NCBI GenBank assembly: GCA_009760855.2
Contig: WPIO01000019.1
Span: 2,849,501-2,913,500 of the forward strand
From: Cristatella mucedo
Taxonomy: Eukaryota; Bryozoa; Phylactolaemata; Cristatellidae
Reading direction: 5' to 3'
DNA: 64,000 nucleotides
Below, piece by piece: positions 20,840 to 32,324 of this stretch. Position 1 is the first letter of the stretch, and every line of letters begins with the position of its first letter. The notes beneath the pieces were generated by a model, which saw nothing but the letters and a program-made list of their open reading frames with translations, searched no databases and was not told where the DNA came from. A program made the position numbers and the translations under genes.

Positions 20840-22365
20840 GACAGCTACGCTACGCTGAAGCAGTGGAATGCATATTGCAATTGAAAACAGACACTAAAGG
20901 CAGAGCGCGAGGCTGCCGGCTTGGGTTTCCGGCTTGGGCTGCCGGCTTGGGCTTCCGGCCTCTTCGCCATCGGCGCAGATGCGCGAGAAGAAGCTGCCAG
21001 CTCCAGCCAGCGCCGACTCCTGCGCCCATCACGCCTGTCGCGGCGCCTGTCACGTGACCCCCGCGACCGCTGCTGCGCTTGAGCCACTCGAGCTGGCTGG
21101 AATTCATCGCAGCAGCTCGCCTGGCGTCGCGTACACGTTCGGCTTGTGACGAACGGTCGACTCGTGTGGGACACTAGGGCACTAAGCAGCGTTTGCCTAC
21201 CTGTAATTGATTTAGCGTCCTAAAAGCCTAATGAAGCCTACGGGCGGACGCGAGCACCGATGCACCATCATCGCTGCGAAGTAGCTACCTATCGGCACAT
21301 CGATACGTACATAACAAAGACCTAACGAAGCCGTATATCGCGGTTAGAAGAATGATAATAATAATGATAATATTAATAGGGTCTTTTTAGTTCCGGCTAC
21401 CTCTCGGCACGAACGCCAGCCAAGGTCAGGCCCCGTCTAAGCAGTAAGTGCACGGCACTAACAAGCTGGCACTGTTACTGGTGCGCTGTAGCGGACTGTC
21501 ACGGAAGTCACGTGCAATTGTGTCGCGGAAGTTCTTAGCCCGCAGACGCTGCGCTCGTAGCCGGGTTTACCCAGTGAGTCCGGCTGCCTACGTGCTTCCT
21601 ACCTACCTCTGTCTTACTTCGGTCATTCATTTTTTAGGAAGTGTACGCGGTCGGTCTTCCTTTAAGTCTTGCTTCCTACTCGCTCCACCCCATGGCTATC
21701 ATTGAAAAATTGCCTTTGTTATGAAGGTAGGAAATGGCCCTCTGAGACGCACCTACCAGTGAATGTTAACCTTACACGGTTGCATTTATCGCCCGCCACC
21801 TCAATATCGGATTCCCGTGCGACTAGCCCATAGATTCTCGTGAACAGGGACTCTCGAAGAACGCTTAGATGATTTCACCGGTCGATTCATCGGCCATACT
21901 TTTTTAACCGACGACAAAGGCGCACCAATGACGGTGCACACTATTGATCGTTTGCCAAGTCCTGCTTAAGCCTTGGCCAAAAAGTAGACTCGCGTTTGGC
22001 TGACGAGTCTTCTTCCAGTCTTACGCAATTATTGGACTGCCGGGCAGTATTGGTAGCGTATATAACGAAGACTCGAGTAGGTAGGGAAGCTAGGCTAGCC
22101 GTGTATCTGGTTTAGGGTTTATCTCGCGACTCGTCCGTGCCAATGGGCGACAAATACCAGCGAAGCTGGGCTTCAAAGCGCAGCTGGCGAGTCGAAGAGG
22201 CCGTCTCGATACATGCAGATATTTCCCCGCTAGTGACTGAACGCGCGGGAGTGAAGGTGCAGCGCGACGTATCAGCCAGCCACGATGGCTTCTGCAATCT
22301 TTCTTATTCGCAATTCCTTAGTTACAACGGCTTGCAAACGGTCATGCGTTAATCCAAGGCTCCGC
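20840..22365. other. No recognised gene
   Basis: Contains short near-duplicates of GGCTTGGGCTGCCGGCTTGG at 20915-20960 and a short AAT-rich tract at 21350-21385. The open frames on both strands in the GC-rich part (20845-21174) are not supported by motifs. Confidence 0.35.
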
Positions 22366-22369
22366 ATTA

Positions 22370-22784
22370 TAAAAGCTGAAGCCTAAGATACTGCAGACCA
22401 CCCTTATAGGCAGCTGGTGATGCCTCAGCAGTTCAGCTGAGTTGTGCTCTATGCAGGCTCTCATCCGCAGGAGATTCGATGTGTAGGCCGCGGCTATTGG
22501 ACCTCTGTTACTCTCCCTCACTGTCGAATTGACTTCTCTACACCGTGGAGTGGATATGGACTTAACATATTAATTAACGGATGTTTATCATTGCTGCCGC
22601 TTTCCAGTCTTGCGGGCGTACGCGCATTTGACACGGCATCTACAACTCAGTAGCAGCGGTACAAGGTTCGGGCGGCGGTGCTGTTGGTCGCGTATAGGCT
22701 GGGATGGTCACCGTTACGAACGCTTAGCGTGCGGCCTATTTCTGTTCGTGCATGGAAGCCGCGGCAGCCCGTTATAACAGCTGA
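22370..22784 (+). repeat. Dispersed repeat D
   Basis: Blocks CTCACTGTCGAATTGACTTC, TACAAGGTTCGGGCGGCGG, GTTACGAACGCTTAGCGTGC and TTCTGTTCGTGCATGGAAGC match CGTCGAATAGACTTCCC, TACAAGGTCCAGGCGCCGG, GTTACGAATGCTGTGCTTGC and TTCTGTCCAAATGTGAAAGC in the 39-kb copy. It ends exactly where the truncated LTR begins. Confidence 0.6.
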
Positions 22785-23119
22785 AAAGGAATGACTACCG
22801 TTCCCAGGCCACTGGCAGGGCACCTCCGTCCAGCTTGAATGGCGAAAGGGTTCCAGACGCTTCTTTCTTGGGAAGAGGGAAGGCGGGGGTTGACAGGCCA
22901 GCCAACATCTATCAGCAGCTTCCGCGAGTATCGGACCAATTCTAAAGGCCGAATCGCCGCTGCTCGTCTTCGAGCTTCCTGGCCTGCTCCTAAGCGCTTC
23001 CTCTCTAACCGCACTGACGCTCCTCTCTGGCTCACTGCTCCAGGACAAAGGGGCTCTAGCCCGCCGCCGAACAGCTCTTGTTCGCGCTAAAATTCAGCCA
23101 AAGCCAGCAGGGCGCTACA
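22785..23119 (-). repeat. Truncated 3' LTR
   Basis: Matches the first 335 bp of the 5' LTR with three substitutions (near 22827, 22847 and 22913). The rest of this LTR is absent, and repeat D sequence lies beyond the break. Confidence 0.75.
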
Positions 23120-24145
23120 AACCTATCGACCACGGGAAGATCCGACCTCGGATCTGCCCTCTAAACTACCAAAGCTGCCAAGCCCACACTTGCACACAAT
23201 CAACGCAACAATCACTCGTAATTATGCATAACCTAACATCGCGACGTGCCAGTGATTCATTGGGCGGCGCACCAAAAAAAACTCCGGCCCCTTCCTTAGC
23301 TTTCAGCTTTCAATTTTCCGGAGAAAAAAAAAAGCGGAACGCCCTCGTCGAGTCACTACCTAGAGCTGAAGCCGCGCGCTAGGTTGTGGTTTGTCTTGAG
23401 CCGTTCATTTCGGTAGGAGCGATCGCGGCGCTCCACTTCTCTCCTTCCCAACGTCGTCGAATGTCTGGCCACAGAACGAATAGCATGAAATCTCAGTTGG
23501 GCCATTCGGTGGTTGGCGTTCGTCTACAAGAACATGCATGTTAGTGCCCGCTCTTAAACGGAAAGTGCCACGCAAACGATGTTGAACCTCAGTCTCCTTC
23601 CGCAAAGCGGCCTTTGGGGAGATGACGTCTCGTAGCTTCTTCCGTCGACGCCAGCTCTTCGTGACCACCGACAGCTCCTGTGATTTATACTCCTGCAGAC
23701 ATCTAATCGAAATTCCGGTTTCTCACCGAAGAAACACAGCACAATATTGGCAGTACTCACGCCAATCATCTCGGCGAAGAAATTCGGAGGAAACAATTTG
23801 CGGCGCAGCTTGGTGCAGCGGCTGCTGCCGAGCGTTCGCGTCCGCGCTAGCTTTCAGCAGAGCGATTTTTACCATCTGCTGCACGCGTCCATCTACATAG
23901 CTGCGTCAGGTGCTTCCCTAGCGCCTGCTGCCGCGCTACTCCCACTCGCTACAGCCTGATGAGAATGGCTCATTTTGGGCGTTTCGATTTACTTGCGCAG
24001 AAAATGTCCCTACCTCTCACGTTAAAACTACACTCTTTTGCTCGATCCAATTTACACGCCTACAAGTCTAATTCAGGAGACCTACTCAAGCAAGCCACCT
24101 CCTGCGGAATTTCTCGTCCTAGGATCCTACCTGCAATTTGACAAT

Positions 24146-24162
24146 CCCCACGTTGGGCGCCA
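24146..24162 (-). promoter_or_regulatory. Primer-binding site of LTR element
   Basis: TGGCGCCCAACGTGGGG on the minus strand, three bases inside the LTR's terminal CA. It would pair with a tRNA 3' end to prime minus-strand DNA synthesis. Confidence 0.75.
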
Positions 24163-24165
24163 AAA

Positions 24166-25495
24166 TGTAACGCCGAAGGCTCGGCGGAGTAAGCTTGACC
24201 TGCCGCTTACCTAGCGGCGTAGCCTATCGCCTAATGCCGTTCAGTGCGCGCCTCCGCGCAATAAGCTGGCCGCCACGAAACGAGCGTTTCTGGCGCTGAC
24301 CTGCTTACCGTTACTAAAGGGGGTCGTGAGTCCGCGGCGTGAATTGGAAGCAAGACACACAAATTGGGGATTTTACTGAACTTTATTCGCAAGCGCACAA
24401 AGTCGCTGCGCGTCTAGTTCAGCTTTTATCTCCACACTCCTCGCACGTTCAACGCTCTTGCGGAGGGAATACTCCTCTACACTAAGCGCGACCCGGACCC
24501 TAAACCCTAACCGGTGAACTAGGAATCCGTTCCCACCTGTGCCGAGGGAATACCCCAAACACGCCAACTTAAACACTCGAGCGGAGGGAGTACTTCTCCA
24601 CACTGAAGTGCGAACCGGAGTCTAAACCCTACCCGGTGAACTAGAACTCGGTTTCCACCAGTGCGACCGGAATACTCCACACACGCCAACTCAAGCACTC
24701 CTGCGGAGGAAATACTTCTCCACACTGAAGCGCGACCCGGAGCCTAAACCCTACCCGGTGAACTAGAGCTCCACACACGCCAACTACGCCTAGCTCGCGC
24801 CGGCAAATCCCTATGCCGAGAGCACATGCTAGCGCGCACACACACGAAACAAAAGAAACACAAAACACGAAAGAACACACAAAATGCCAGCTCGGGCGCG
24901 ATACGACCGTATTCGGTGGGGTTCCACCGAATCCTCCTAGCGCTGTCTCGTCTTGTTCCGTCAATCGTCAGCGGACAGCCCGCCCTCCTCCCTCGCTTTT
25001 AGAGAAACGAGTGCCCGACGGCGTCGAGGCGCAGAGCCGGACCAAAGACAAAAGACACGAGGCAAAAGACCCAGAGCGAGCGTCGCTCGACTGTTAAATA
25101 CTTGGCTGAGACAATGGGGCAAGAGCTTAGTGGTATTGGGCCCGGACACCTTGGCCCATTACGGAAAGGAATGACTACCGTTCCCAGGCCACTGGCAGGG
25201 CACCTCGGTCCAGCTTGAATGGCGAATGGGTTCCAGACGCTTCTTTCTTGGGAAGAGGGAAGGCGGGGGTTGACAGGCCAGCCAACATCTATTAGCAGCT
25301 TCCGCGAGTATCGGACCAATTCTAAAGGCCGAATCGCCGCTGCTCGTCTTCGAGCTTCCTGGCCTGCTCCTAAGCGCTTCCTCTCTAACCGCACTGACGC
25401 TCCTCTCTGGCTCACTGCTCCAGGACAAAGGGGCTCTAGCCCGCCGCCGAACAGCTCTTGTTCGCGCTAAAATTCAGCCAAAGCCAGCAGGGCGC

Positions 25496-25499
<4 letters not shown>
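24166..25499 (-). repeat. Complete 5' LTR
   Basis: Runs on minus from TGTAGCGCCC (25499) to GGCGTTACA (24166). It holds a candidate poly(A) signal AATAAA (24382-24387, minus) and a 121-122-bp internal tandem repeat. The open frames across it (for example 25415-24999 minus) have no known motif. Confidence 0.72.
24450..24790. repeat. 121-122-bp tandem repeat inside the LTR
   Basis: Landmarks TACTCCTCTACACTAAGCG (24470), TACTTCTCCACACTGAAG (24591) and TACTTCTCCACACTGAAG (24713) recur at 121- and 122-bp spacing, with shared TAAACCCTA and CGGTGAACTAG blocks. About 2.7 copies. Confidence 0.85.

Positions 25500-25584
<85 letters not shown>
25497..25584. repeat. (TA)n microsatellite
   Basis: About 85 bases of TA repeat with one interruption near 25535, directly next to the LTR's 5' terminus, so TA repeat DNA was the insertion target or expanded afterwards. 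Confidence 0.95.
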
Positions 25585-25586
<2 letters not shown>

Positions 25587-25672
25587 ATCACAAAATGCGT
25601 CTATATATATACCGTATATATATATATATATATATATATATACGGTATATATAGACGCATTTTGTGATCCAT
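25583..25672. repeat. 90-bp inverted repeat (hairpin-forming)
   Basis: The left arm begins ATGGATCACAAAATGCGTCT and the right arm ends AGACGCATTTTGTGATCCAT. Both continue through TATA(TA)ACCGTATATA to an AT centre, differing by one TA unit. Consistent with a tiny foldback/MITE with TA-rich ends. Confidence 0.85.
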
Positions 25673-25679
25673 GTATACC

Positions 25680-26495
25680 TATATCATCGTTGGACTCTTT
25701 TTCTTTTGATTCTCTTAGCAGCTGCTGGATCCACATCGCTTTGAATTAATGTAGGTTAAGGCACCAGTTGGACAAACAAAGGGGCGCTGCTGATGGAGGT
25801 AGCTGCGGGCCGGCCGGTCTTGGATACTACGAAGGGGCCGATAATAGATATAAGATACGCATGCGCTGTGACGTCAATGTGGGGGGTCGCCAGCTCTGTT
25901 GTAGCAATTCCGGGAAACTAGATGAGCGCTGAAATTTTAGCACCTAATTTGAATAAATACACGATATGGAATTTGTTAATGGACCCTTAGTTCAAGAGAT
26001 GCTCATCTACTAGGAGGCGAGAGTGGGCGCCGCACTCCGGAAGCGGAAAGCCCACCCGTATTGCGGCGCTGAATTTTGAGTTGCGCGAGAACGTAACGCT
26101 AGGTTGTTGAAGCTTGAGCTCTCGATCATAACGTACGCCACCGTCGGTGCGGTTCACCTCCTGCCTCAGCGAACACCTTTGTTGGTTAGTATGGGTGCTA
26201 TCTTAGGTGTTGGGGCCTAAACAGGAATGCAGACTGTTTTCTGATGGACGCCTGACGAACCCAGCTGCTTAACCAGATGATGAACCCAGCGAACCCAGCT
26301 ACCTGACGTTGCTACTTGTCTGAATAGATTCAGGTGTTGCAATGACCGGAACCTCTTTTGCGAAGTTAATAATGGCTGCGATTTGCTACAGAGATTCTAA
26401 ACAGAATATCAAGAGAGGAAAGGTTGATCGCTAGTACTCCTCATGAGCGAGCTAAAGTCTTAACTCTTAGTTCAATCTATCCTAACCCGCCGGTC
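25680..26495. other. No recognised feature
   Basis: Unique-looking sequence with no long frame, tRNA-like head or LINE tail. Confidence 0.4.
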
Positions 26496-26499
26496 TTGT

Positions 26500-28230
26500 C
26501 GTGTGTGCGGCCTGCGGCTTTCGTTCAGCGTGACTGGCATCGTGCTGTTGCCGCAGTGCATGGGCTGCACACGTTGCAGCCGTGAGCGACAACTGTTGAG
26601 TCACGACACAACCGTGTGGGCATGCTGGTTAGGACTTGCGAAGAACCTGCTGTTGCTAGCTTTCACCACGCCTTCCTATGCTTGTCGAGGTCTGTCCCGC
26701 GTGTAGGATGAGCGCTTGCGTACGACTCGCTGGCTGCTTGCACACTTCAGCAGACGCCGCTCCGTCTGACTGCGCATCATTGAAGAAAGACGGCATTTTT
26801 CCTTTTTTGAGATGGTCGCGAGTTGCTGCTGCGGCGGCCTGCGGTGCTCAGCAGAGGCCTTGCAGGCAAAGATCGGACAGTTGTCCGATTCGAGCCTTTG
26901 CGACGCAATGCAATCACGTGAATCACTTCGTTTCAGTGCTCTTCACTCGGGCCCCTATTTTCTCTGCTCGCTCACTTTGAGGCTGGCGGATCGGCGGGAG
27001 ACACCTGTAACTTCAAGCTTGGAAGTGCCAGACGGCCATCGACTTTCGCGGGCCGACAAGCTAGCTCTGCTGATCAGTAGGAAAACAGTCTCGGCAGGAT
27101 AGATTGTCGCACTTGCTTAATGTTGGCAGACAACTGCTCGTGCTGGACGTTTGGTGGCTGTCAAGTCTGCTACGGCTATCGCGATCAAGCATTGATTCGT
27201 ATATGGAACCGGAGCGCTGCCTATGTCGAACGCGAGTACGGGGCTTAGTTCGACAGTGGCGCCGGCCTTCCGAGCAGCCATGTGAATGGTGAGGTGTTGG
27301 CTAGCCAGAGTGGCCGTCAAAGCAGCAAAAAATCGGGCTGGCTCGTATGGACCTTGTGTGACTCACTCGAGCCGCTGGCCTCAGATCGCGCGGCTCGTCC
27401 GGTCTGAAGCGAGCGGAAAAAACCCATCTAATTGGTCTCAATTTCCTGTTTTCTGCCTAGATCTTAAGCTCGGCATGCCGAGCGAACGATCCGAATGGAT
27501 TTTGCCATATGGCAGTTCAGCGGGGCTGGCGCCGGATCTCTCAGTGGAAGCGCCAGTCGGAGGTGCGCAGCTAATCGACTTCGCAGCTGGGAGCGCGGTG
27601 ACTTTTGACTTCAATACACATCCTTCTGCCGGCCCACTGGCCCGCGGGAAGGGATCCGCTGACCTGTTGCTATCCCCCCCCCCGCCCGGCCGACGGGCTG
27701 GCAGCTACTCGGTAGTCCATCAAAGGGCATATCTGCAATCGTGGGATGGAGACGGTGGCTGCGGGCTGGAATCCCGTACTGGCTGCGCGTGAGCGGCGCT
27801 GCCTCCTTTCACCCATGGCCCTTGCGATATCACTTTTCAGACGCTGCAGTCCGCAGGCAGCAGCTGCTTGGTGTCAGCATCTGCTGTCGCGCGGCTGCGG
27901 CAATCGACGAGTCGAATTAATTGCTGCCAAAATATGCCACACAGAACCCTCTTGTTCGGTGTTTGCTCGCTGGTCTCAAGGGTTAGCCGCGGTCCAAAGA
28001 GTGAGGATGACTCATCGAGGCTTCGCTCGTGCTTGCGCGCTTAGCGGCAGCTGGGGAGAGGAAATGCCCGCTTCTGTCGACGTCCTCCTTGGTCGGCATA
28101 AGGGAAATAGAGCCTCTTTCAACGAATCTCGAATCCTACCAAATTCGCTCGAGTTGGGCACGCAGTCAAGGGGTTCCTTAACGTCACGCTTGCTCTTTCT
28201 TTTGTGAGGCCGTCTAGCGTGCAGGTGGCC
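26500..28230 (+). other. GC-rich region with long plus-strand open frames, function unknown
   Basis: Plus-strand open frames of 100 (26678), 96 (26812), 168 (27286-27792) and 153 codons (27746-28207) lie in different frames. They are rich in Ala, Gly, Ser, Arg and Cys, with no domain I know and a C8 tract at 27676. They could be exons of an unknown gene or chance frames in GC-rich DNA. I cannot place splice sites that join them into one protein. Confidence 0.2.
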
Positions 28231-28689
28231 CTGGCAGGATTTGCTGCTCCAAAGTAGCTTGCAGCCAGCTACGCAGGCCACACTTCGGCTTGGTATAAGC
28301 TAACGGTACCTGAGTATTGCGTACCTCCTTAAAGACGCTGCCAGCTCAAGAGCTATGCCCCTCCATCTGCTAGCTGTCCTGCGATGGTCCGTGCTTGGTG
28401 GCAGAGAAAGCGTTGCAGCCTACATGGGATTCGCATCAAAAGGAATCGCATTTACCTGTCTAGAGCGATTCGAGTATGCAAAGCACTCGTCTGTGAAATG
28501 GGCAATAGAAGCAGTAGTGGGAATGAGATGGTGAGAGCAGTGAGGATCAAGAGAAAGCTGATGTAAAAAAGGGCAGTTGAGTGAACTAAGTAATGGTTAA
28601 GGAAGGAGGAATTAAACGTTAAGACTCGAAAATAAGGCAAGAGGCAGGCAGGGGGAGATACAACAGATGACGAATGTGCATGGGCCGAT

Positions 28690-28885
28690 ACGTATCTGAG
28701 TGTGGGTGCACGTTCATATGAACTCGTGTTCGTGTATGTGTTCGTGCACGAGCGCGTGTACACGTATGCGTTTTCGTCCAAATGGGAGTGCGCGTGCATA
28801 GGTGCCTGCATGCGAACGCTGGCGGATGTTCGCATGCATGCCCGTGCACGTGCACACTCGCATACACAGGTGCATGGGTGTGCGA
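28690..28885. repeat. Alternating purine-pyrimidine low-complexity tract
   Basis: Stretches such as GTGTATGTGTTCGTGCACG and GTGCACGTGCACACTCG dominate. Open frames on both strands (Arg/Thr/His-rich) follow from composition. Confidence 0.7.
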
Positions 28886-28889
28886 AGAG

Positions 28890-29158
28890 AGGGCACGAGA
28901 TGAGGGCAGTTTAGAGGAGTAGATAGGACAGACGGAGGGTGGATGAGGTGAGTGATGCAGTGAGCGAGGAGAGAAGGGGGAGAGGCACAGGCAGCTAGAC
29001 TGACCGAGAGGGTCGTAGAACGTGGGTGACCTCGATAGACTGCTTTTGCTGCCTGTGTGTGCACGAGCTCGTGCTAGAGTAAGTGCGCATAGAGGGTATG
29101 AGTGGAGATAGTTCTAGAGTGATGACAGGAAAGATGCAGAGACAGTCAGGTAGGACTG
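28890..29158. other. No recognised feature
   Basis: Purine-rich flank of the SINE; nothing else seen. Confidence 0.35.
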
Positions 29159-29354
29159 GTGAGCCATGATGGCACACTAGGTAAGGCGGTTGCTTCTTAC
29201 GACCTTGGTCCCGAGTTCGTGGGTTCGAATCCTGCGGTGGGCGACTCTATCGCTGCTGTAAGCAGTGGTTGATCGCTGCTGTAAGCAGTGGTGATAACCG
29301 TAAAGGCTCTTATTTTGCTATACAAAATAGGCTGCTAAATCAGCTAGTATTTTT
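29159..29354 (+). mobile_element. SINE1 with internal 23-bp duplication
   Basis: Head GCCATGATGGCACACTAGGT, B-box GGTTCGAATCC and end GGCTGCTAAATCAGCTAGTA. The block ATCGCTGCTGTAAGCAGTGG occurs twice (29249 and 29272), a feature not seen in the other copies. Confidence 0.9.
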
Positions 29355-29359
29355 TAGAA

Positions 29360-30885
29360 TATACGATGTGCACATAGAGAGACCGACAGAGGGGGAGGAG
29401 AGTGAGAGAGCAAATGGATTTGAATAATGCCAGGTTCTGCTGAGCACTCTCTCAACTTAGGGAAGACGTGTCTGGTTTAGCGGATAAAGTCGAGCACGCG
29501 CCTCAGGAGTGGCTGCCATAGTGGTCACTGTCAAGGTTTGGCATCCTCCTTCGCTTCACGCTGGAACGCCACTGCTCTCGATATCGATCGCTAATCGAGC
29601 GACGCGAAGCTTCAGTATTTCTTTACCAGAGCACGTGGTGCGGGCAAACTTCCTGCAACTCTTCAATGCTGTTTTGAACGCCTGTCTCTAGGGGCTTGCT
29701 TACGCATGTTGCCTATCGCATGCCATTGCATGGCCAAGATTGAGGGCCGGCAAGCCCACGAAGACGCTATAGCTGGCCTACATAAGGAACTGTGCTAAGA
29801 GCAAAACGAAAAGGAAAGGTATGCAATTGGAAATAATGTATGAAAAAGCACAAAATTGATAGATATGACACTCAATAATTCTATATCGCCTGAATAATTC
29901 CCCTTTCAACAACATGGTTTGTGAACAGGGTCGGACACTATCTCGGGTTACAAGATTTAGCTTTCGCTGACATTACACGCTGCCAACTTCAACAGCCAGC
30001 TAGCCGATGCATTTGTTGCCATAGCTGGTTTGGTCCGATCGCGTTTGGCAAACGTCAGCATTTGACGAAACAGTGGTGCTACGTCCCAGCCCAACTGATG
30101 GCATTCGCGTTCGATGAACTGGAGGAAGCGAGTAGGCGGAGGGGCTAGCTCAAATCAAACGTAAAAAAATAAATGAATATTGTGGTGATAAAATGTGTTT
30201 CATGCGGTCATTAAATTCGTGCACTTGTTCGTCAGCATGGTTGTATAACATCACATTATCAAGAAAACGATGCGACCGACGAGCTCTATTCTTCCCGGCC
30301 AATGGATGAGACGAGAGGGCAGTCGAGCTCGAAGCTGCTATCGCGTTCGCTCAGCTCAGATCAGGCTGGTGGCTTAATTAAGCCTCAGCTGCTCCACCTG
30401 CGCCCGGAAACTCCACAGAGCCGCAATGACCTCGTCCGCGTTTTTTAAATGAACGATCAGGGCAAAGCTTTTTGCTGCTAAGCTGCTGGCTTTCATTACA
30501 GAAGGTAGCCATTAGTGTAAGGATCGCGTGGCAAACATCAGCAGCTTAGTTGAAGTAAGACCGTGGAGTCAAGCTCGACATTGACTAAGATAATGGCAAA
30601 GAATCCCGATGATGTAGAGCAGCATCGTTGACTTGTGCCAAGAAGTGGAATGAGTGCATTAAAAGTGCGAAAGCAGGATCAAATTCGGCATCACTGGATT
30701 AGGATTGTAGTCTATGGCTTCCACTTTCTAAGAACCTGCAAGGCAAAAGTATCGGTAGCCTAAAAGTCTTTAGCAGTCTAGGCAAAACAATTGCCCAACG
30801 TTGATTAAAAGCACGCCGCAGCCCTCTCAAAACTGATGGGCATGTCCATTCTGGCGATTCCCTGTCCCATCCATAAGCGCAGGAT
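29360..30885. other. No recognised feature
   Basis: Short frames only (29509-29691 and 29921-30148 plus), no motifs and no repeat tails. Confidence 0.4.
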
Positions 30886-31022
30886 CGGCCCAGCGTTTAA
30901 GGCGCTCGCCCCTGCCAAGGTCTGGCCGAGGCCGTGGGCTCGAGCCCCGTGGCATATGTCAAGCGCTTCAATCGAGATGTAAGTTCTCTTAGAGCACTAT
31001 ACAAATGATTATATAGTAATGA
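30886..31022 (+). mobile_element. SINE2 (tRNA head, L2-like tail)
   Basis: Head with CAGCGTTTAAGGCGCTCGCC and B-box variant GGGCTCGAGCC, then TCAAGCGCTTCAATCGAGAT, TTCTCTTAGAGCACTATAC and a TATATAG end. The tail is laid out like the L2 3' end (GCGCCT...GAGATT...TTCTCT...GCGCT). Confidence 0.8.
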
Positions 31023-31735
31023 TAAGAAAATTCCCTCCACCAAGTACCACTTTATTTTAGGTCAGCAACCAAAATTCACGCAGCATTAATGACAACGATA
31101 AGCTGCTGTCCGCTACGTAAGAGAACACAATCGCTCTGCGGTCGCTTTACAACTCGGCGCACGACGAGCAATGACCAAGTGTTACAGGCAAGCAAGGTAT
31201 CATGCTTAGACAAACGTGCAAGAGCACACATTGATCATGCCCTTTGAACCACTTTAATCGTATGCCTTTTATGAATGGACGCTGAAAATCACTTCGACGT
31301 AGGTCGGCACCAGCGGCCATTGCGGGCGTCCGTCGCCGACGCCGAGCCTTTACACATTTTAGACGGCGATCGTCCGTAAATATTGCGACGGGGAAGTCTC
31401 AAACAGACGAGCGAGTGAGTGTATGTTTACGAGAATCGGTCGCCAGCTGACCTCGCTGACCTCGTTCACAACCGTAGCAAAGCCTTTTTGGGAGTAGCGT
31501 GCTTAGCGCGGCGTGAGCAATGAGCAGCCGCCATGGCAACATCAGAGCTTGTAATAATCGCCAGCTCTCCAGGACAGGAGGGTAGGAGCGAATGAGGAGG
31601 TTCGATAGTTTCTATTTCTCTCTAATGTCCTCGGAGTGCGGAAAATTCGATTCGATTCGCTGAAATTAAGAAGATAATACAAAACGCTTGATTTGCCTAA
31701 GGCTGCTCATGCTGAGAGCCTTCGCTCGGGAAGTT
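31023..31735. other. No recognised feature
   Basis: No frame longer than about 60 codons and no repeat motif noticed. Confidence 0.4.
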
Positions 31736-31739
31736 TTGC

Positions 31740-32284
31740 TATGGCTGGGGGGGGAGATGATTGTCGGAGTTCTTCCGATCGTGGGGTGCGTTCTCACTCC
31801 CGGATACGGAAGCCTCTGTGGCTCTGGCCGTCTCCTGGGCGCGGACTTGGCGGCTCTAGTGGTCAAACTCTAGCGCGTTGGCGCGCGCAGCCAGCGCCGC
31901 ATTCGAGACGCTCGCTGGCAAAGAGCTCCGAAACGCTTCCGGCGCGGTGAGCCTGCTGCTGGTGCTCGGTAGCGCTTAGCTTCCCAGTTCGCATTGTTTT
32001 TTTCCGAAATTCCACGAGCGCTCGTAATGTTGCGGCAAGGGCCCTCGGCTGCTGACACTCTCACGCGGAGCGAGTAACCAGATACTGGCATCCGGACCGT
32101 TCGACCGAGCTCTGCCCCTCGGATGTTTGTGCCGCCGCTCCCGAACGCGCACCTGTTAGCACCGCCCGGGCTCCGGGCTCCAACCGCTGCAAATACACCG
32201 TAGCCGCCGCCGCAGCCGCCACCGCTACTGTGTCGTTGAGGTGGCTTTTCCTAGAACCTCTCAGAACCGCAAGGAGATGCGAGC
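31740..32284. other. GC/CpG-rich segment
   Basis: Rich in CGC/GCC and CpG, with open frames on both strands. It could be a promoter or 5' region of a gene, but no exon can be supported. Confidence 0.3.
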
Positions 32285-32324
32285 CGCCTCTCTCCCTCTC
32301 TCTTTCTCTCTCTCTCTCTCTCTC
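32285..32324. repeat. (CT)n microsatellite
   Basis: About 40 bases of CT/CTC repeat; the Ser-Leu run in the plus frame comes from it. Confidence 0.9.

Larger units (their letters stand above)
22785..25499 (-). mobile_element. LTR retrotransposon, minus strand, 3' LTR truncated, internal region short
   Basis: Two direct copies of a 335-bp block (22785-23119 and 25165-25499) differ at only three positions. Read on minus, each starts TGTAGCGCCCTGCTGGC. The right copy continues to ...GGCGTTACA at 24166, giving a TG...CA LTR of 1334 bp. It is followed after TTT by TGGCGCCCAACGTGGGG, a typical LTR-element primer-binding site. The internal region (23120-24165) is only about 1.05 kb and shows no gag, protease, RT or integrase motif, so the element is non-autonomous or internally deleted. 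The left (3') LTR stops after 335 bp. The high identity suggests a recent insertion. Confidence 0.75.

Noticed and set aside
24490-24790. Telomere-like CTAAACCCTA repeats
   Set aside because: They recur only once per 121-bp LTR tandem unit and not as a contiguous TTAGGG-type array.
27257-27263. A second primer-binding site (TGGCGCC after CGACAG)
   Set aside because: Only seven bases match, the flanking ACGTGGGG-type extension is missing and no LTR pair was found around it.
26500-28230. A multi-domain gene or gag-like protein across the long plus frames
   Set aside because: No zinc knuckle, protease or RT motif was seen, the frames change without splice sites and composition alone may explain them.
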